The notes beneath the pieces were generated by a model. It was given only the letters and a program-made list of their open reading frames with translations. It had not been told where the DNA came from and searched no databases. The position numbers were made by a program, and so were the translations under genes. 64,000 nt of DNA from Achromobacter sp. Root83 (GTDB lineage Bacteria; Pseudomonadota; Gammaproteobacteria; Burkholderiales; Burkholderiaceae_B). Of the stretch, positions 51,098 to 60,042 are shown piece after piece (within the stretch, counting starts at the first letter, position 1; each line of letters starts with the position of its first letter). The stretch is from contig NZ_LMIU01000024.1 of the NCBI RefSeq assembly GCF_001428845.1, positions 278,008-342,007 on the forward strand, given 5' to 3'.

Positions 51098-51183
51098 TTC
51101 TCTTCTTTGCTTCACGGGTCTTTCACCTTGGGCGGCCACCATGTCGGCCAGCGTAAGACCCTGTACATGACAAGAGAAGAGAA
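51098..51183 (+). promoter_or_regulatory. Leader with nested inverted repeats that could mask the ribosome site of the next gene
   Basis: TTCTCTTC (51098-51105) is complementary to GAAGAGAA (51176-51183), which is the only purine-rich ribosome site before the ATG at 51187. Inside are GGGTCTT (51116-51122) and AAGACCC (51155-51161), enclosing two GGCC units. In RNA this would fold with the ribosome site paired. A translational switch is a hypothesis. Confidence 0.4.
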
Positions 51184-51186
51184 GCA

Positions 51187-53187
51187 ATGCAAACACTGAA
51201 CTGGAGAAGGTGGTGCGCCATGTTGCTCGCTGCCAGCGCATTGGCCGGCTGTGGAGGCAGCGACGATGACGACGCGGACGCCGGCCCGCCGTCGCCCCCG
51301 GTGACCGAACCCGGCCAGGCCGCCGTCGGCAAGGTGTTGTTCGTGGGCGTCGACGGCCTGACCTATGACGCGCTGCGCCGTGGCGTGGCTGACAAGTCGC
51401 TGCCGAACATCGCGCAGTTGACCGCCACCCGCGCCTGGACGGGCGGCGTGACCGGCGAAGCCACGCAGCAGCCCACGCTGATCGTGCCGGGATGGGCCAC
51501 CTTGCTGACGGGCCAGTGGGCCGATACGCATGGCGTGCGGTCCAACGCGCCGGGCCAGGCGATGAAGGCGCCCAGCATGTTCCAGCGCATCAAGGCCGCG
51601 CAGCCCCAGGCCCGCAGCGCCGGCGCCTTCAGCTCGACCTTGCTGGCCAGCCTGGCCGGCAGCGACCGCGACGCGGGCTATCTGCAATCCCTGACGGACT
51701 GCGCCGGGGTGGACGATTGCGTCGCGGCGCAGGCTCGCGACCGCATCACGGAAGGCTACGACATGGTGGTGGCGCAGTTTGGCGCGCCGCAGCGCGCCGC
51801 CGCCGAAAGCGGCTTCGGCTCGACCTATGACGCCGTCATCCACCAGACCGACGCCGCCATCGGCGAGCTGGCCCGGCAGATCGCCGACCGCCGCGCCGCC
51901 CATCCCGGCGAGAACTGGCTGATCCTGGTGGCGTCCAGCCACGGCCTGGGCAAGACAGGCGCCAGCGACGGCCTGCCGTTTTCTTCCAACAAGACCATCC
52001 TGCTGGCCGCCAACCAGCCGGCGCTGCTGGGCGGCAGCGCGGACGACGCCTCGTTCGACGGCCTGTGGGACAACAACTGGTACGCGCTGCCCGGCGCCGC
52101 CGACGTGGCGCCGACGCTGCTGGCGCACCTGAAGGCGCTGCCCGGTCCGGCCGCCTACGACATGGCGGGCACGTCGTTGACGCAGGCGCTGGCCCTGCGC
52201 CGCGTCGCCACCCGCACGTCCATGGATAACAAGAGCGTGACGGTGAGCTGGGTGCGCGTCGGAGAGCCCGACGGCGAAATCGTGGTCAGCCGCGACGGCG
52301 TGGAAGTCGCGCGCCTGCCGGGCACCGCCACGGAGTATGTCGACACGGGCTTTACGTTCGACACCGAGGGCGTGCATGCGCTGAACTACAGCGTATCGGC
52401 GGGCCGGGCGCTCAGCGCCGCGCGCGCCAGCGTGGTCTATGCCAAGCCCGTGGTGCTGCTGCCCTCGCTGCGCACCGGCCTGACGATGTTCTTCCCCTTC
52501 GACGGCAACGTGACCGACGTGGCCGCGGGCGGCGGCGCGATCACGCCTTATGACGGCACGCAGGCGCCGGCCTACGCCGACCCGGGCGTGTATGGCAAGA
52601 GCTTCAGGAACGAGCGCGGCTCGGCCGCGCTGGGCGCCTTCAAGCTCGATTACCCGGCCGGCCTTCTGGACAGCGTGCAGGCGTTCACCATCGGCTTCTG
52701 GTATCAGTCCGACGGCACCGCCAACGACCGTTCGATCCTGGGCAACAAGGACTACAACTCCGGCGCCAATCCCGGCATCACCATCGCCCAGTGGGCGGGG
52801 CCCGAGCTGCGCTTCAACCTGGCGGGCGGTTCGCGGGTGGACATCGAAGGCGTGAAGTTCACGCCCAACAAGCCGGTGTACATCGCCATGACCGTGGATA
52901 AGACGGCCAAGAGCATGGTGGCCTACCGGTACGACAGCGAGCTGGGGTTCACGCGCCTGTTCAAAGGCACCGCCACGGTCAACCTGGCGCAGATCGCCGG
53001 CCTGTTCGGTCCGCATATCGGCCTGAACGAAGACGGCAAGGGCACCTACGGCATCTGCTGCGCCGGCACCAAGGGCCCGTACACGATGATTTTCGACGAC
53101 CTGGCCTTCTGGTCGCGGGCCTTGACCGAGGACGAAGTGAAGTCCCTGGCGATGTCCGGCAGGTCCGTCTCCGAACTATTTCCCTGA
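51187..53187 (+). CDS. Lipoprotein with type I phosphodiesterase domain and C-terminal LamG-like domain
   Basis: A 666-residue lipoprotein. The lipobox LAGC places the lipidated Cys at residue 22, followed by GGSDDDD and a Pro-rich tether. The alkaline-phosphatase-superfamily domain (about 47-340) starts KVLFVGVDGLTYDALRRG with a metal Asp, and has PTLIVPGWATLLTGQWADTHGV with the likely nucleophile region and VASSHGLGKT. A fibronectin-like linker (about 350-420) and a concanavalin/LamG-like domain (about 430-660) follow. It probably hydrolyses a phosphodiester or sugar-phosphate substrate at the cell surface. Its position beside gsp genes suggests it is a T2SS cargo. Confidence 0.85.
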   Translation: MQTLNWRRWCAMLLAASALAGCGGSDDDDADAGPPSPPVTEPGQAAVGKVLFVGVDGLTYDALRRGVADKSLPNIAQLTATRAWTGGVTGEATQQPTLIVPGWATLLTGQWADTHGVRSNAPGQAMKAPSMFQRIKAAQPQARSAGAFSSTLLASLAGSDRDAGYLQSLTDCAGVDDCVAAQARDRITEGYDMVVAQFGAPQRAAAESGFGSTYDAVIHQTDAAIGELARQIADRRAAHPGENWLILVASSHGLGKTGASDGLPFSSNKTILLAANQPALLGGSADDASFDGLWDNNWYALPGAADVAPTLLAHLKALPGPAAYDMAGTSLTQALALRRVATRTSMDNKSVTVSWVRVGEPDGEIVVSRDGVEVARLPGTATEYVDTGFTFDTEGVHALNYSVSAGRALSAARASVVYAKPVVLLPSLRTGLTMFFPFDGNVTDVAAGGGAITPYDGTQAPAYADPGVYGKSFRNERGSAALGAFKLDYPAGLLDSVQAFTIGFWYQSDGTANDRSILGNKDYNSGANPGITIAQWAGPELRFNLAGGSRVDIEGVKFTPNKPVYIAMTVDKTAKSMVAYRYDSELGFTRLFKGTATVNLAQIAGLFGPHIGLNEDGKGTYGICCAGTKGPYTMIFDDLAFWSRALTEDEVKSLAMSGRSVSELFP

Positions 53188-53208
53188 TGTCCCAAGGATA
53201 GACAAACC

Positions 53209-53388
53209 ATGAGTAAGTCGATGATCTTGCGCGGTCTTCTGCGCGCCGGCGCGGTGCTGATGCTGACCGCCACCCTGGCCGCCTGCGGCGGCGACGACGG
53301 CGATTCCTCCGGCGACGGCGAACAGCCCGGCACGCCGACGCCCGCGCCGCCCGCGCCCGCCAAGCCCGAACTGCGCTGCGCGCCCTGA
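53209..53388 (+). CDS. Small lipoprotein, 59 residues, function unknown
   Basis: A short gene between the phosphodiesterase lipoprotein and phospholipase C, with AAGGA upstream of its ATG. The signal peptide has a lipobox LAAC with lipidated Cys26. The mature part is an acidic Gly/Asp/Ser stretch, then Pro/Ala repeats, ending in ELRCAP with a second Cys. The acidic-then-Pro tether resembles that of the lipoprotein just upstream. No domain is recognised. It could be a chaperone, a pilotin-like part or a surface tag; none is proven. Confidence 0.75.
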   Translation: MSKSMILRGLLRAGAVLMLTATLAACGGDDGDSSGDGEQPGTPTPAPPAPAKPELRCAP

Positions 53389-53423
53389 GCCGCGTTTCCT
53401 TCAGATTCCTAGGAAAAGAACCC

Positions 53424-55595
53424 GTGAAGTCCGAAAAAGATCCGATCCACGCCGGCAAGCGCCGCTTCCTGCGCAACGCCGCCGCCTCCACCGCCGGCCT
53501 GACCGCGCTGTCGATGTTCCCGCCGGCGATCCGCCGCGCGCTGGCGATTCCCGCCAACAACCGCACCGGCACCATCAACGACGTCGAGCACGTGGTCATC
53601 CTGATGCAGGAGAACCGCTCGTTCGACATGTACTTCGGCACGTTCAAGGGGGTGCGCGGCTACGGTGACCGCATCACCATTCCGCTGCCGCAGAACCGCT
53701 CGGTCTGGGAACAGACCAACGGCACGCGCGTCGTGATGCCGTACCACCTGGACAGCACGCAGGGCAACGCCCAGCGCGTGGCCGGCACGCCGCACGACTA
53801 CGTGGACGCGCAGATGGCCTGGGACGGCGGCCGCATGTACCAATGGCCGCGCTACAAGCAGAACCAGTCCATGGGCTACTACCGCAAGAAAGAGGTGGAG
53901 TTCCAGTTCGCGCTGGCCGACGCCTTCACGCTGTGCGATGCCTACCACTGTTCCACGAACGGCGGCACCAATACCAACCGCCTGTTCCTCTGGACCGGCA
54001 CCAACGACCCGCTGGCCCAGGGCAATGGCCCGTCCACCCGCAATCAATGGGACGGCCTTGGCGCGTCAACCACGGGATGGACCTGGAAGACCTATCCCGA
54101 GCGCCTGCAGGAAAACGGCGTCACCTGGAAGGTCTATCAGAACCTGCCGGAGAACTTCGGCGACAACTCGCTTGCCGGCTTCCAGCAATACCGGCGCGCC
54201 AACGAACTGGCGGGCAACGCCGCCAACGGTTCGCCATACCCGGCCTGGACGCCGAGCATGGACGCCGCCAACCCGCTGTACAAGGGCACGGCCAATACCA
54301 TGCCGGACGGCGGCTTCCTGCAGGCGCTGCGCGACGACGCCGCCAATGGCACCTTGCCGCAAGTGTCGTGGATCGTGGCCCCCGCGACCTATTCGGAGCA
54401 TCCCGGCCCGTCCAGCCCGGTGCAGGGCGCCTGGTACATCCAGGAAACCCTGGACGCGTTGACGGCCAACCCGGACGTCTGGAGCAAGACCGTCCTGCTG
54501 ATCAATTTCGACGAGAACGACGGGTACTTCGACCATGTGCCGTCTCCCGCCGCGCCATCGCTGAACGACGATGGCTCGATGGCCGGCGCCTCCACGGTCA
54601 ACACCGACCTGGAGCGCCATACGCACAACTCCGCCCAGGACATCGCCGACAACCGGGTCTACGGCCCGGGCCCGCGCGTGCCCATGTACGTGGTGTCGCC
54701 GTGGAGCCGGGGCGGCTGGGTCAACTCCCAGGCGTTCGACCACACGTCGGTGCTGCGCTTCCTGGAAGCCCGCTTCGGCGTGAAGGAAGAGAACATCAGC
54801 CCGTGGCGCCGCGCCGTGCTGGGCGACCTGACCTCGGCGTTCAACTTCGCCACGCCCAACGACGGGACGCTGCCCGACCTGAATCTGCTGACCCGCACGG
54901 AGTCGGACCTGGAACGCACCGCCCAGGAAGCGCTGACCGCCGTGCCCTTGCCGGATCCGTCCACCCAGGCCAGACCGGTGCAGGAAAAGGGGGTGCGTCC
55001 TTCGCGCGCCTTGCCCTACGAGCTGCACACCAGCGGCCGCGGCCAGTCCAGCACCGGCAACATGTGGCTGGTGTTTTCCAATACCGGCAAGCAGGCTGCC
55101 GTGTTCCACGTCTATGACCGCCTGCATCTGGACCGCCGGCCGCGCCGCTATACCGTCGAGCCCGACAAGCAGCTCGAAGGAAGCTGGGACACGGCGGCCG
55201 ACGGCGGCAAGTACGACCTGTGGGTGCTGGGCCCCAACGGCTATCACCGCCATTTCACGGGCGACCTGGCGCTGGCGCGCACTGCCGAACTGGATCCCGA
55301 AATCCGCGTCTGCTACGACATCGCCAACGGCGACGTCTATGTCAGCTTCATCAATGGCGGCAAGGCGCCGTGCACCTTCGAAGTCACGCCCAACGCCTAC
55401 TACAGCAACCACGAGCGCTGGTCATTCACCGTGCCGCCCGGAAGCCGGGTCGAACAGCATTGGGCGCTGGAAGGCAGCGGCCATTGGTATGACTTCACGG
55501 CGCGCCTGGCCGAGGATCCGGCCTGGCAGCGCCGCTTTGCCGGCCGCGTGGAAACCGGCAGCGCGTCGGTGACGGACCCGGCGATGGGCGGGTAA
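53424..55595 (+). CDS. Phosphocholine-specific phospholipase C, Tat-exported
   Basis: A 723-residue enzyme. The twin-arginine signal is KRRFLRN (12-18) followed by a hydrophobic segment. The phosphoesterase domain (about 45-480) has VEHVVILMQENRSFDMYFGTFKGVRGY and INFDENDGYFDHVPSP. Two C-terminal beta-sandwich repeats (about 515-605 and 615-705) match the paired DUF756 domains of PlcH/PlcN. In Pseudomonas these enzymes cross the inner membrane by Tat and the outer membrane by the T2SS, which fits this location. The start is GTG with AGGAAAAG upstream. Confidence 0.94.
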   Translation: MKSEKDPIHAGKRRFLRNAAASTAGLTALSMFPPAIRRALAIPANNRTGTINDVEHVVILMQENRSFDMYFGTFKGVRGYGDRITIPLPQNRSVWEQTNGTRVVMPYHLDSTQGNAQRVAGTPHDYVDAQMAWDGGRMYQWPRYKQNQSMGYYRKKEVEFQFALADAFTLCDAYHCSTNGGTNTNRLFLWTGTNDPLAQGNGPSTRNQWDGLGASTTGWTWKTYPERLQENGVTWKVYQNLPENFGDNSLAGFQQYRRANELAGNAANGSPYPAWTPSMDAANPLYKGTANTMPDGGFLQALRDDAANGTLPQVSWIVAPATYSEHPGPSSPVQGAWYIQETLDALTANPDVWSKTVLLINFDENDGYFDHVPSPAAPSLNDDGSMAGASTVNTDLERHTHNSAQDIADNRVYGPGPRVPMYVVSPWSRGGWVNSQAFDHTSVLRFLEARFGVKEENISPWRRAVLGDLTSAFNFATPNDGTLPDLNLLTRTESDLERTAQEALTAVPLPDPSTQARPVQEKGVRPSRALPYELHTSGRGQSSTGNMWLVFSNTGKQAAVFHVYDRLHLDRRPRRYTVEPDKQLEGSWDTAADGGKYDLWVLGPNGYHRHFTGDLALARTAELDPEIRVCYDIANGDVYVSFINGGKAPCTFEVTPNAYYSNHERWSFTVPPGSRVEQHWALEGSGHWYDFTARLAEDPAWQRRFAGRVETGSASVTDPAMGG

Positions 55596-55676
55596 ACGCC
55601 ACGGTCCGCGCGTGGCCGGTTGCGGCGCGCGCGGGCGGTAGGGCGTTGCGCGGCGCGCGGGGGCGCCACACGCGGC

Positions 55677-55693
55677 GCCTGGCGGCGCCAGGC
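55677..55693. terminator. Hairpin between convergent phospholipase C and LysR genes
   Basis: GCCTGGC (55677-55683) and GCCAGGC (55687-55693) form a perfect 7-pair stem with a 3-base loop. The 143-base gap also has imperfect repeats of the type GGCAACGCT and GGTAGCGCT (55691-55742). Confidence 0.4.
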
Positions 55694-55738
55694 AACGCTA
55701 GGTGGCGCGCTCGGCAACGCTCGGTAGCGCTAGGGACG

Positions 55739-56641
55739 CTAGATCGCGCTATGCGGCTCGCGAGGCCGGAAGGCCGCCGCGCAGGCTTCGCAGATCGCCG
55801 CCGTGATGCCCTGGCGGGCGTGTTCCCGGCGTTCCAGCATGCCGATGGCGCGCGATAGCGGACCCAGGTCGTCCGGCAGATAGAGAATCCGCAGCTCGGG
55901 GCTGTGCTGCCAGTTGGAGCCGTTGATCAGCGGCAGCAGCGTCACGCCGACTTCCTGGCGGACCAGTTCCACCAGCGTCTCGATGGCGTTGAGTTCCAGG
56001 AATTCATTGAGCGGCACCGCCAGCCGCCGCAGCAGCCGGTCGATCTGCAGCCCGGTGCGCTGGGTGCGGTCAAAGCGGAGAAAGGGATTGCCCGCCAGCA
56101 CCTGGCGCGCATTCTCGCCCGTCGCCGAGCGCGGCGCGATCACCACCATCGGTTCTTCATATAGCGGGGTCCAGCGGGTGCTGGCCATCTTGCGGCCGGC
56201 TTCGACCAGGAACGCCGCGTCCAGCTCCCCGTCTTCCACCTTGCCCGCCAGCTCGCTGGCCTTGCCGGACAGGATGCGCACGTCCAGCTTGGGGTGCGCC
56301 TTCTTCAGGCCCGAGATCACCTTGGACAGGGTGCCCATGCAGGACACGATGCTGCCCACCGACACGGATCCGGCCAGTTCGCCCGGCACCGTGCTGGGCA
56401 GCCTCATCTTGTCGTATAAATCCAGCAAGTGTTTGATTTCCGGCAGCAATTCCCGCCCGGCCGCGTTCAGGATGGCCAGGCGGCCGCTGCGGTCGAACAG
56501 TTCGCGGCCCAGCTCGGCCTCCAGCGAGCGCATCTGGAAGCTGACGGCGGCCTGGGTCAGGGCTACCTGCTCGGCGGCTTCCGAAAAGGAACCGTGGTGG
56601 GCGACGGCCAGAAACGTGCGCAGAAATCGGATCGTACTCAT
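55739..56641 (-). CDS. LysR family transcriptional regulator
   Basis: A 300-residue regulator. The helix-turn-helix is MSTIRFLRTFLAVAHHGSFSEAAEQVALTQAAVSFQMRSLEAELGRELF. The effector domain begins about residue 90 (SVSVGSIVSCMGTLSKVISGLKKAHPKLDVRIL). I use the ATG at 56639-56641; an upstream extension of 11 codons runs into the divergent promoter region. It faces the gamma-glutamyltransferase gene and probably controls the transporter operon in response to its substrate or product. Confidence 0.92.
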   Translation of the reverse strand: MSTIRFLRTFLAVAHHGSFSEAAEQVALTQAAVSFQMRSLEAELGRELFDRSGRLAILNAAGRELLPEIKHLLDLYDKMRLPSTVPGELAGSVSVGSIVSCMGTLSKVISGLKKAHPKLDVRILSGKASELAGKVEDGELDAAFLVEAGRKMASTRWTPLYEEPMVVIAPRSATGENARQVLAGNPFLRFDRTQRTGLQIDRLLRRLAVPLNEFLELNAIETLVELVRQEVGVTLLPLINGSNWQHSPELRILYLPDDLGPLSRAIGMLERREHARQGITAAICEACAAAFRPREPHSAI

Positions 56642-56667
56642 AAAATTTTCTTTTATGACGGAACAAA

Positions 56668-56682
56668 AAATCAAATTGATTT
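56668..56682. promoter_or_regulatory. AT-rich LysR-type operator-like palindrome
   Basis: AAATCAAATTGATTT has perfect 7-base arms around one A. It lies in the 92-base AT-rich gap between the divergent LysR and gamma-glutamyltransferase genes, where a LysR box is expected. Confidence 0.5.
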
Positions 56683-56733
56683 AATTAGAGCACGAGAGTA
56701 ACTTCGCCCGCTTAACCTTATGAGACAAGCCAC

Positions 56734-58362
56734 ATGAAATCCTTCGACTGGGGCAACCCGTATCCTTCCGTTCGCATCCCGCTGTTTGCCCGCAACGTGG
56801 TCTCCACGTCGCATCCGCTGGCGGCTCAGGCGGGGCTGCGCATGCTGCTCAAGGGCGGCAACGCCGTGGACGCCGCCATCGCGGCCGCTGCCACGATCGT
56901 CCTGGTCGAACCCGTTTCCTGCGGCCTGGGCGGCGACTGCTTCGCCATCGTCTGGGATGGCAAGGAATTGCATGGCTTGAACTCGTCGGGCGTGGCGCCC
57001 GCCGCGTGGAACACCGAATACTTCAAGCGCAAGTACGGCACGGGCCCCGACGGCCTGGCGATCCAGCCCAAGCGCGGCTGGGACGCCGTGACGGTGCCGG
57101 GCGTGGTGGCCGGCTGGGCGTCGCTGCACGAAAAGCTGGGCAAGCTGCCGTTCGAACAACTGTTCGAACCCGCCATCGAGATCGCCGAGCGCGGCTATGC
57201 CGTGCCGCCGGTGGTGGCGCACAAATGGGCCGCCGCCGCCGAAGAACTGAAGTCGCAGCCGGGCTATGCCCAGGCTTTCCTGCCCGAGGGCCGCGCGCCC
57301 AAGGTCGGCGAACACTTCCGTTTCCCCGATGCCGCCAATACGCTGCGCCGCATCGCCGAATCCAAGGGCCGTGACTTCTACGAAGGCGAACTGGCCGAAC
57401 GCATCGCCGCCTTCAGCAAGGAATGTGGCGGCGCGATGACGCTGGAAGACCTGCGCGGCTACCGCCCGGAATGGGTCAAGCCGATCTCCAAGTCCTACCG
57501 TGGCTACGAGCTGCACGAAATCCCGCCGAACGGCCAGGGCATCGCCGCGCTGATCGCGCTGGGCATCGTCGAACGCTTCGATATGTCTGATATTCCGGTG
57601 GATTCGGTGCAGTCGCAGCACATCCAGATCGAAGCCATGAAGCTGGCGTTCGCCGACCTGTACAAGTACGTGGCCGACCCGCGCGCCATGCAGGTCACCC
57701 CCGAGCAGATGCTGTCGGACGCTTACCTGGACAGCCGCGCCAAGCTGATCCGCCTGGATCAGGCCACCCATTTCGAGGCCGGCCGCCCGCATGCCGGCGG
57801 CACCATCTACCTGACCGCCGCCGATGAAAACGGCATGATGATTTCGTTCATCCAGTCCAACTACATGGGCTTCGGGTCGGGCGTGGTCGTGCCCGGCACA
57901 GGCATCAGCATGCAGAACCGCGGCGTGGGCTTCTCGATGGATCCCAAGTCGGCCAACGTGGTCGAAGGCGGCAAGCGCCCGTTCCACACCATCATCCCGG
58001 GCTTCCTGACCCAAGGCGGCAAGCCGGTCATGAGCTTTGGCGTGATGGGCGGCGACATGCAGCCGCAAGGCCACATGCAGACCGTGGTCCGCATGATCGA
58101 CTACCACCAGAACCCGCAGGCCGCCTGCTGCGCGCCGCGCTGGAAGGTCAACCGCGACTTCACGCTGGACATCGAGACCAACATGAAGGCATCCACCATT
58201 GCGGGCTTGAAGGACCTCGGGCATGCTTTGAAGTCCGTTGACGATCCCTACATGGACTTCGGCGCGGGCCAGTTCATCTGGCGCATGTCCGAAAACGACA
58301 ACGAACTGGGTTATGTCGCCGCCAGCGACAGCCGGCGCGACGGCCAGGCGGTAGGCTTTTAA
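56734..58362 (+). CDS. Gamma-glutamyltransferase family protein without signal peptide
   Basis: A 542-residue N-terminal-nucleophile hydrolase. Family motifs are LLKGGNAVDAAIAAAA, PVSCGLGGDCFAIVWDG and GVVAGWASLHEKLGKL. The likely autocleavage Thr is Thr357 in AGGTIYLTAADENG, and NRGVGFSMDP and RPFHTIIPG follow. Such proteins hydrolyse gamma-glutamyl peptides. The E. coli enzyme is periplasmic, but here no signal peptide is seen, so action in the cytoplasm is expected. It leads an operon with a peptide/glutathione-type ABC importer, suggesting import first and cleavage inside. Confidence 0.92.
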   Translation: MKSFDWGNPYPSVRIPLFARNVVSTSHPLAAQAGLRMLLKGGNAVDAAIAAAATIVLVEPVSCGLGGDCFAIVWDGKELHGLNSSGVAPAAWNTEYFKRKYGTGPDGLAIQPKRGWDAVTVPGVVAGWASLHEKLGKLPFEQLFEPAIEIAERGYAVPPVVAHKWAAAAEELKSQPGYAQAFLPEGRAPKVGEHFRFPDAANTLRRIAESKGRDFYEGELAERIAAFSKECGGAMTLEDLRGYRPEWVKPISKSYRGYELHEIPPNGQGIAALIALGIVERFDMSDIPVDSVQSQHIQIEAMKLAFADLYKYVADPRAMQVTPEQMLSDAYLDSRAKLIRLDQATHFEAGRPHAGGTIYLTAADENGMMISFIQSNYMGFGSGVVVPGTGISMQNRGVGFSMDPKSANVVEGGKRPFHTIIPGFLTQGGKPVMSFGVMGGDMQPQGHMQTVVRMIDYHQNPQAACCAPRWKVNRDFTLDIETNMKASTIAGLKDLGHALKSVDDPYMDFGAGQFIWRMSENDNELGYVAASDSRRDGQAVGF

Positions 58363-58401
58363 GCATATCGGCTCAATGCAGCAACAAGGGGAACAAACAC
58401 A

Positions 58402-59913
58402 ATGAAACGCTTGACCATGACCTTCGGCGCCAGCCTCCTGGCCCTGGCCGCGGGCGCCGCCAGCGCCCAGAACCTGCGTGTCGGCCTCCAGGAAGACCCG
58501 GACGTGCTGGATCCGCACCGCGCGCGCACCTACGTGGGCCGCATCGTGTTCACGTCGCTGTGCGACAAGCTGGTGGACATCGACCCCAAGCTGCACTTCG
58601 TGCCGCAACTGGCGACCTCGTGGTCGTTCAGCGACGACAACAAGGTGCTGACCTTCAAGCTGCGCCAGGATGCGCTGTTCCATGACGGCAGCAAGTTCGA
58701 TGCGGCCGCGGCCAAGGCCAACCTGGATCGCGCAAGGACCTTGCCCGACAGCCTGCGCAAGGGCGAACTGCGCTCGGTGGAGAAGGTCGACGCGCCGGAC
58801 GCCAGCACGCTGGTGCTGACCCTGAAGGAACCGGACGCAACCCTGCTGGCCCAGTTGTCCGACCGTGCCGGCATGATGCTGTCGCCCAAGACCTTCTCGG
58901 ACGACGTCGCCGCGGTCGGCCGCAAGCCGGTGTGCTCGGGCCCGTACAAATTCGTCGAACGCATCCAGAACGACCGCATCGTGCTGGATAAATTCGACCA
59001 GTACTACGACGCCAAGGACTACGCCTTCAAACGCCTGACGTTCCTGCCCATCCCCGACACCACGGTGCGCCTGTCCAATCTGCGCGCCGGCGACCTGGAC
59101 ATGCTCGAGCGCCTGAATCCTTCCGACGCGCCGCAAGTCAAGAACGACGCCAGCCTGACGTTCGCGCCAGTGGCGGGCCTGGGCTTTCAGCAGTTCATGT
59201 TCAACGTGGGCAACGGCAAGCGCGCCGAAGACAACCCGTTCAAGAACAAGCTGGTGCGCCAGGCGTTCCAGCTTTCGCTGGACCGCAACGCGATCAACGA
59301 CGTGGCCGGCGGCGGCATTTTCGAACCGGCCCAGCAGCCGTTCCCGCCCGCCAGCCCCTATCACAGCGACAAGTTCCCGCCGACCCAGCGCGATGTGGCC
59401 AAGTCCAAGGCGCTGCTGAAGCAGGCGGGCCTTGAGCGCGTGAAGGCCGAGCTGGTGTTCGGCAACAACACCACCACCTCGTCCATCGCCGAGATCGTCC
59501 AGGCCATGGCGGCGGAGGCGGGCTTCGACCTGTCGCTGCGTCCCACCGAATATGCGGCGCTGCAAAAGGAAGCCTCGGGCGGCAACTTCCAGATCGTCAT
59601 GCTGGGATGGTCGGGCCGGGTCGATCCCGACGGCAACATCCATGCCTTCGTGACCTGCAAGGGCGCGCTGAACGACGGCCACTACTGCAACCCGGAAGTG
59701 GACAAGCTGCTGAACCAGGCCCGGACCGTGCCGGACGAAGCCAAGCGCCGCGCCATCTACGACCAGGCGCAGACCATCCTCCAGGACGAGCTGCCCGGGG
59801 TGTATAACTACTACCAGCCGTGGCCGTTCGTGATGGCCAAGAAGGTCAAGGGCTTCACGCCTTACCCCGACGGCATGATCCGCCTGAAGGGCGTGACCTT
59901 CGCCCAGAAGTAA
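58402..59913 (+). CDS. ABC importer periplasmic substrate-binding protein (family 5, peptide/glutathione type)
   Basis: A 503-residue receptor with a signal peptide (cleavage near ASA, residue 22). Family 5 motifs are LRVGLQEDPDVLDPHRARTYVGRIVFTSLCDKLVDIDPKL, LATSWSFSDDNKVLTFKLRQDALFHDG and RQAFQLSLDRNAIND. Members bind peptides, glutathione, opines or nickel. Adjacency to a gamma-glutamyltransferase and the fused ATPase points to glutathione or gamma-glutamyl peptides. It starts 39 bases after the upstream gene. Confidence 0.93.
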   Translation: MKRLTMTFGASLLALAAGAASAQNLRVGLQEDPDVLDPHRARTYVGRIVFTSLCDKLVDIDPKLHFVPQLATSWSFSDDNKVLTFKLRQDALFHDGSKFDAAAAKANLDRARTLPDSLRKGELRSVEKVDAPDASTLVLTLKEPDATLLAQLSDRAGMMLSPKTFSDDVAAVGRKPVCSGPYKFVERIQNDRIVLDKFDQYYDAKDYAFKRLTFLPIPDTTVRLSNLRAGDLDMLERLNPSDAPQVKNDASLTFAPVAGLGFQQFMFNVGNGKRAEDNPFKNKLVRQAFQLSLDRNAINDVAGGGIFEPAQQPFPPASPYHSDKFPPTQRDVAKSKALLKQAGLERVKAELVFGNNTTTSSIAEIVQAMAAEAGFDLSLRPTEYAALQKEASGGNFQIVMLGWSGRVDPDGNIHAFVTCKGALNDGHYCNPEVDKLLNQARTVPDEAKRRAIYDQAQTILQDELPGVYNYYQPWPFVMAKKVKGFTPYPDGMIRLKGVTFAQK

Positions 59914-60042
59914 TCATGGCGCGGCGGCTCGCCGCCGCGCTGGCCGGACGCGCATTGCGCGTCCGGTTGTTCTTTGCGGCGGGCGCGCGTCGCGCCGAAT
60001 CCGGCCGGCGCCGTCCGCCGTTCCTGTTTTACGGTTTCCCAC

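Noticed and set aside
56671..59682. A 1003-codon leftward open frame
   Set aside because: Antisense to the gamma-glutamyltransferase and receptor genes, both with full family motifs.
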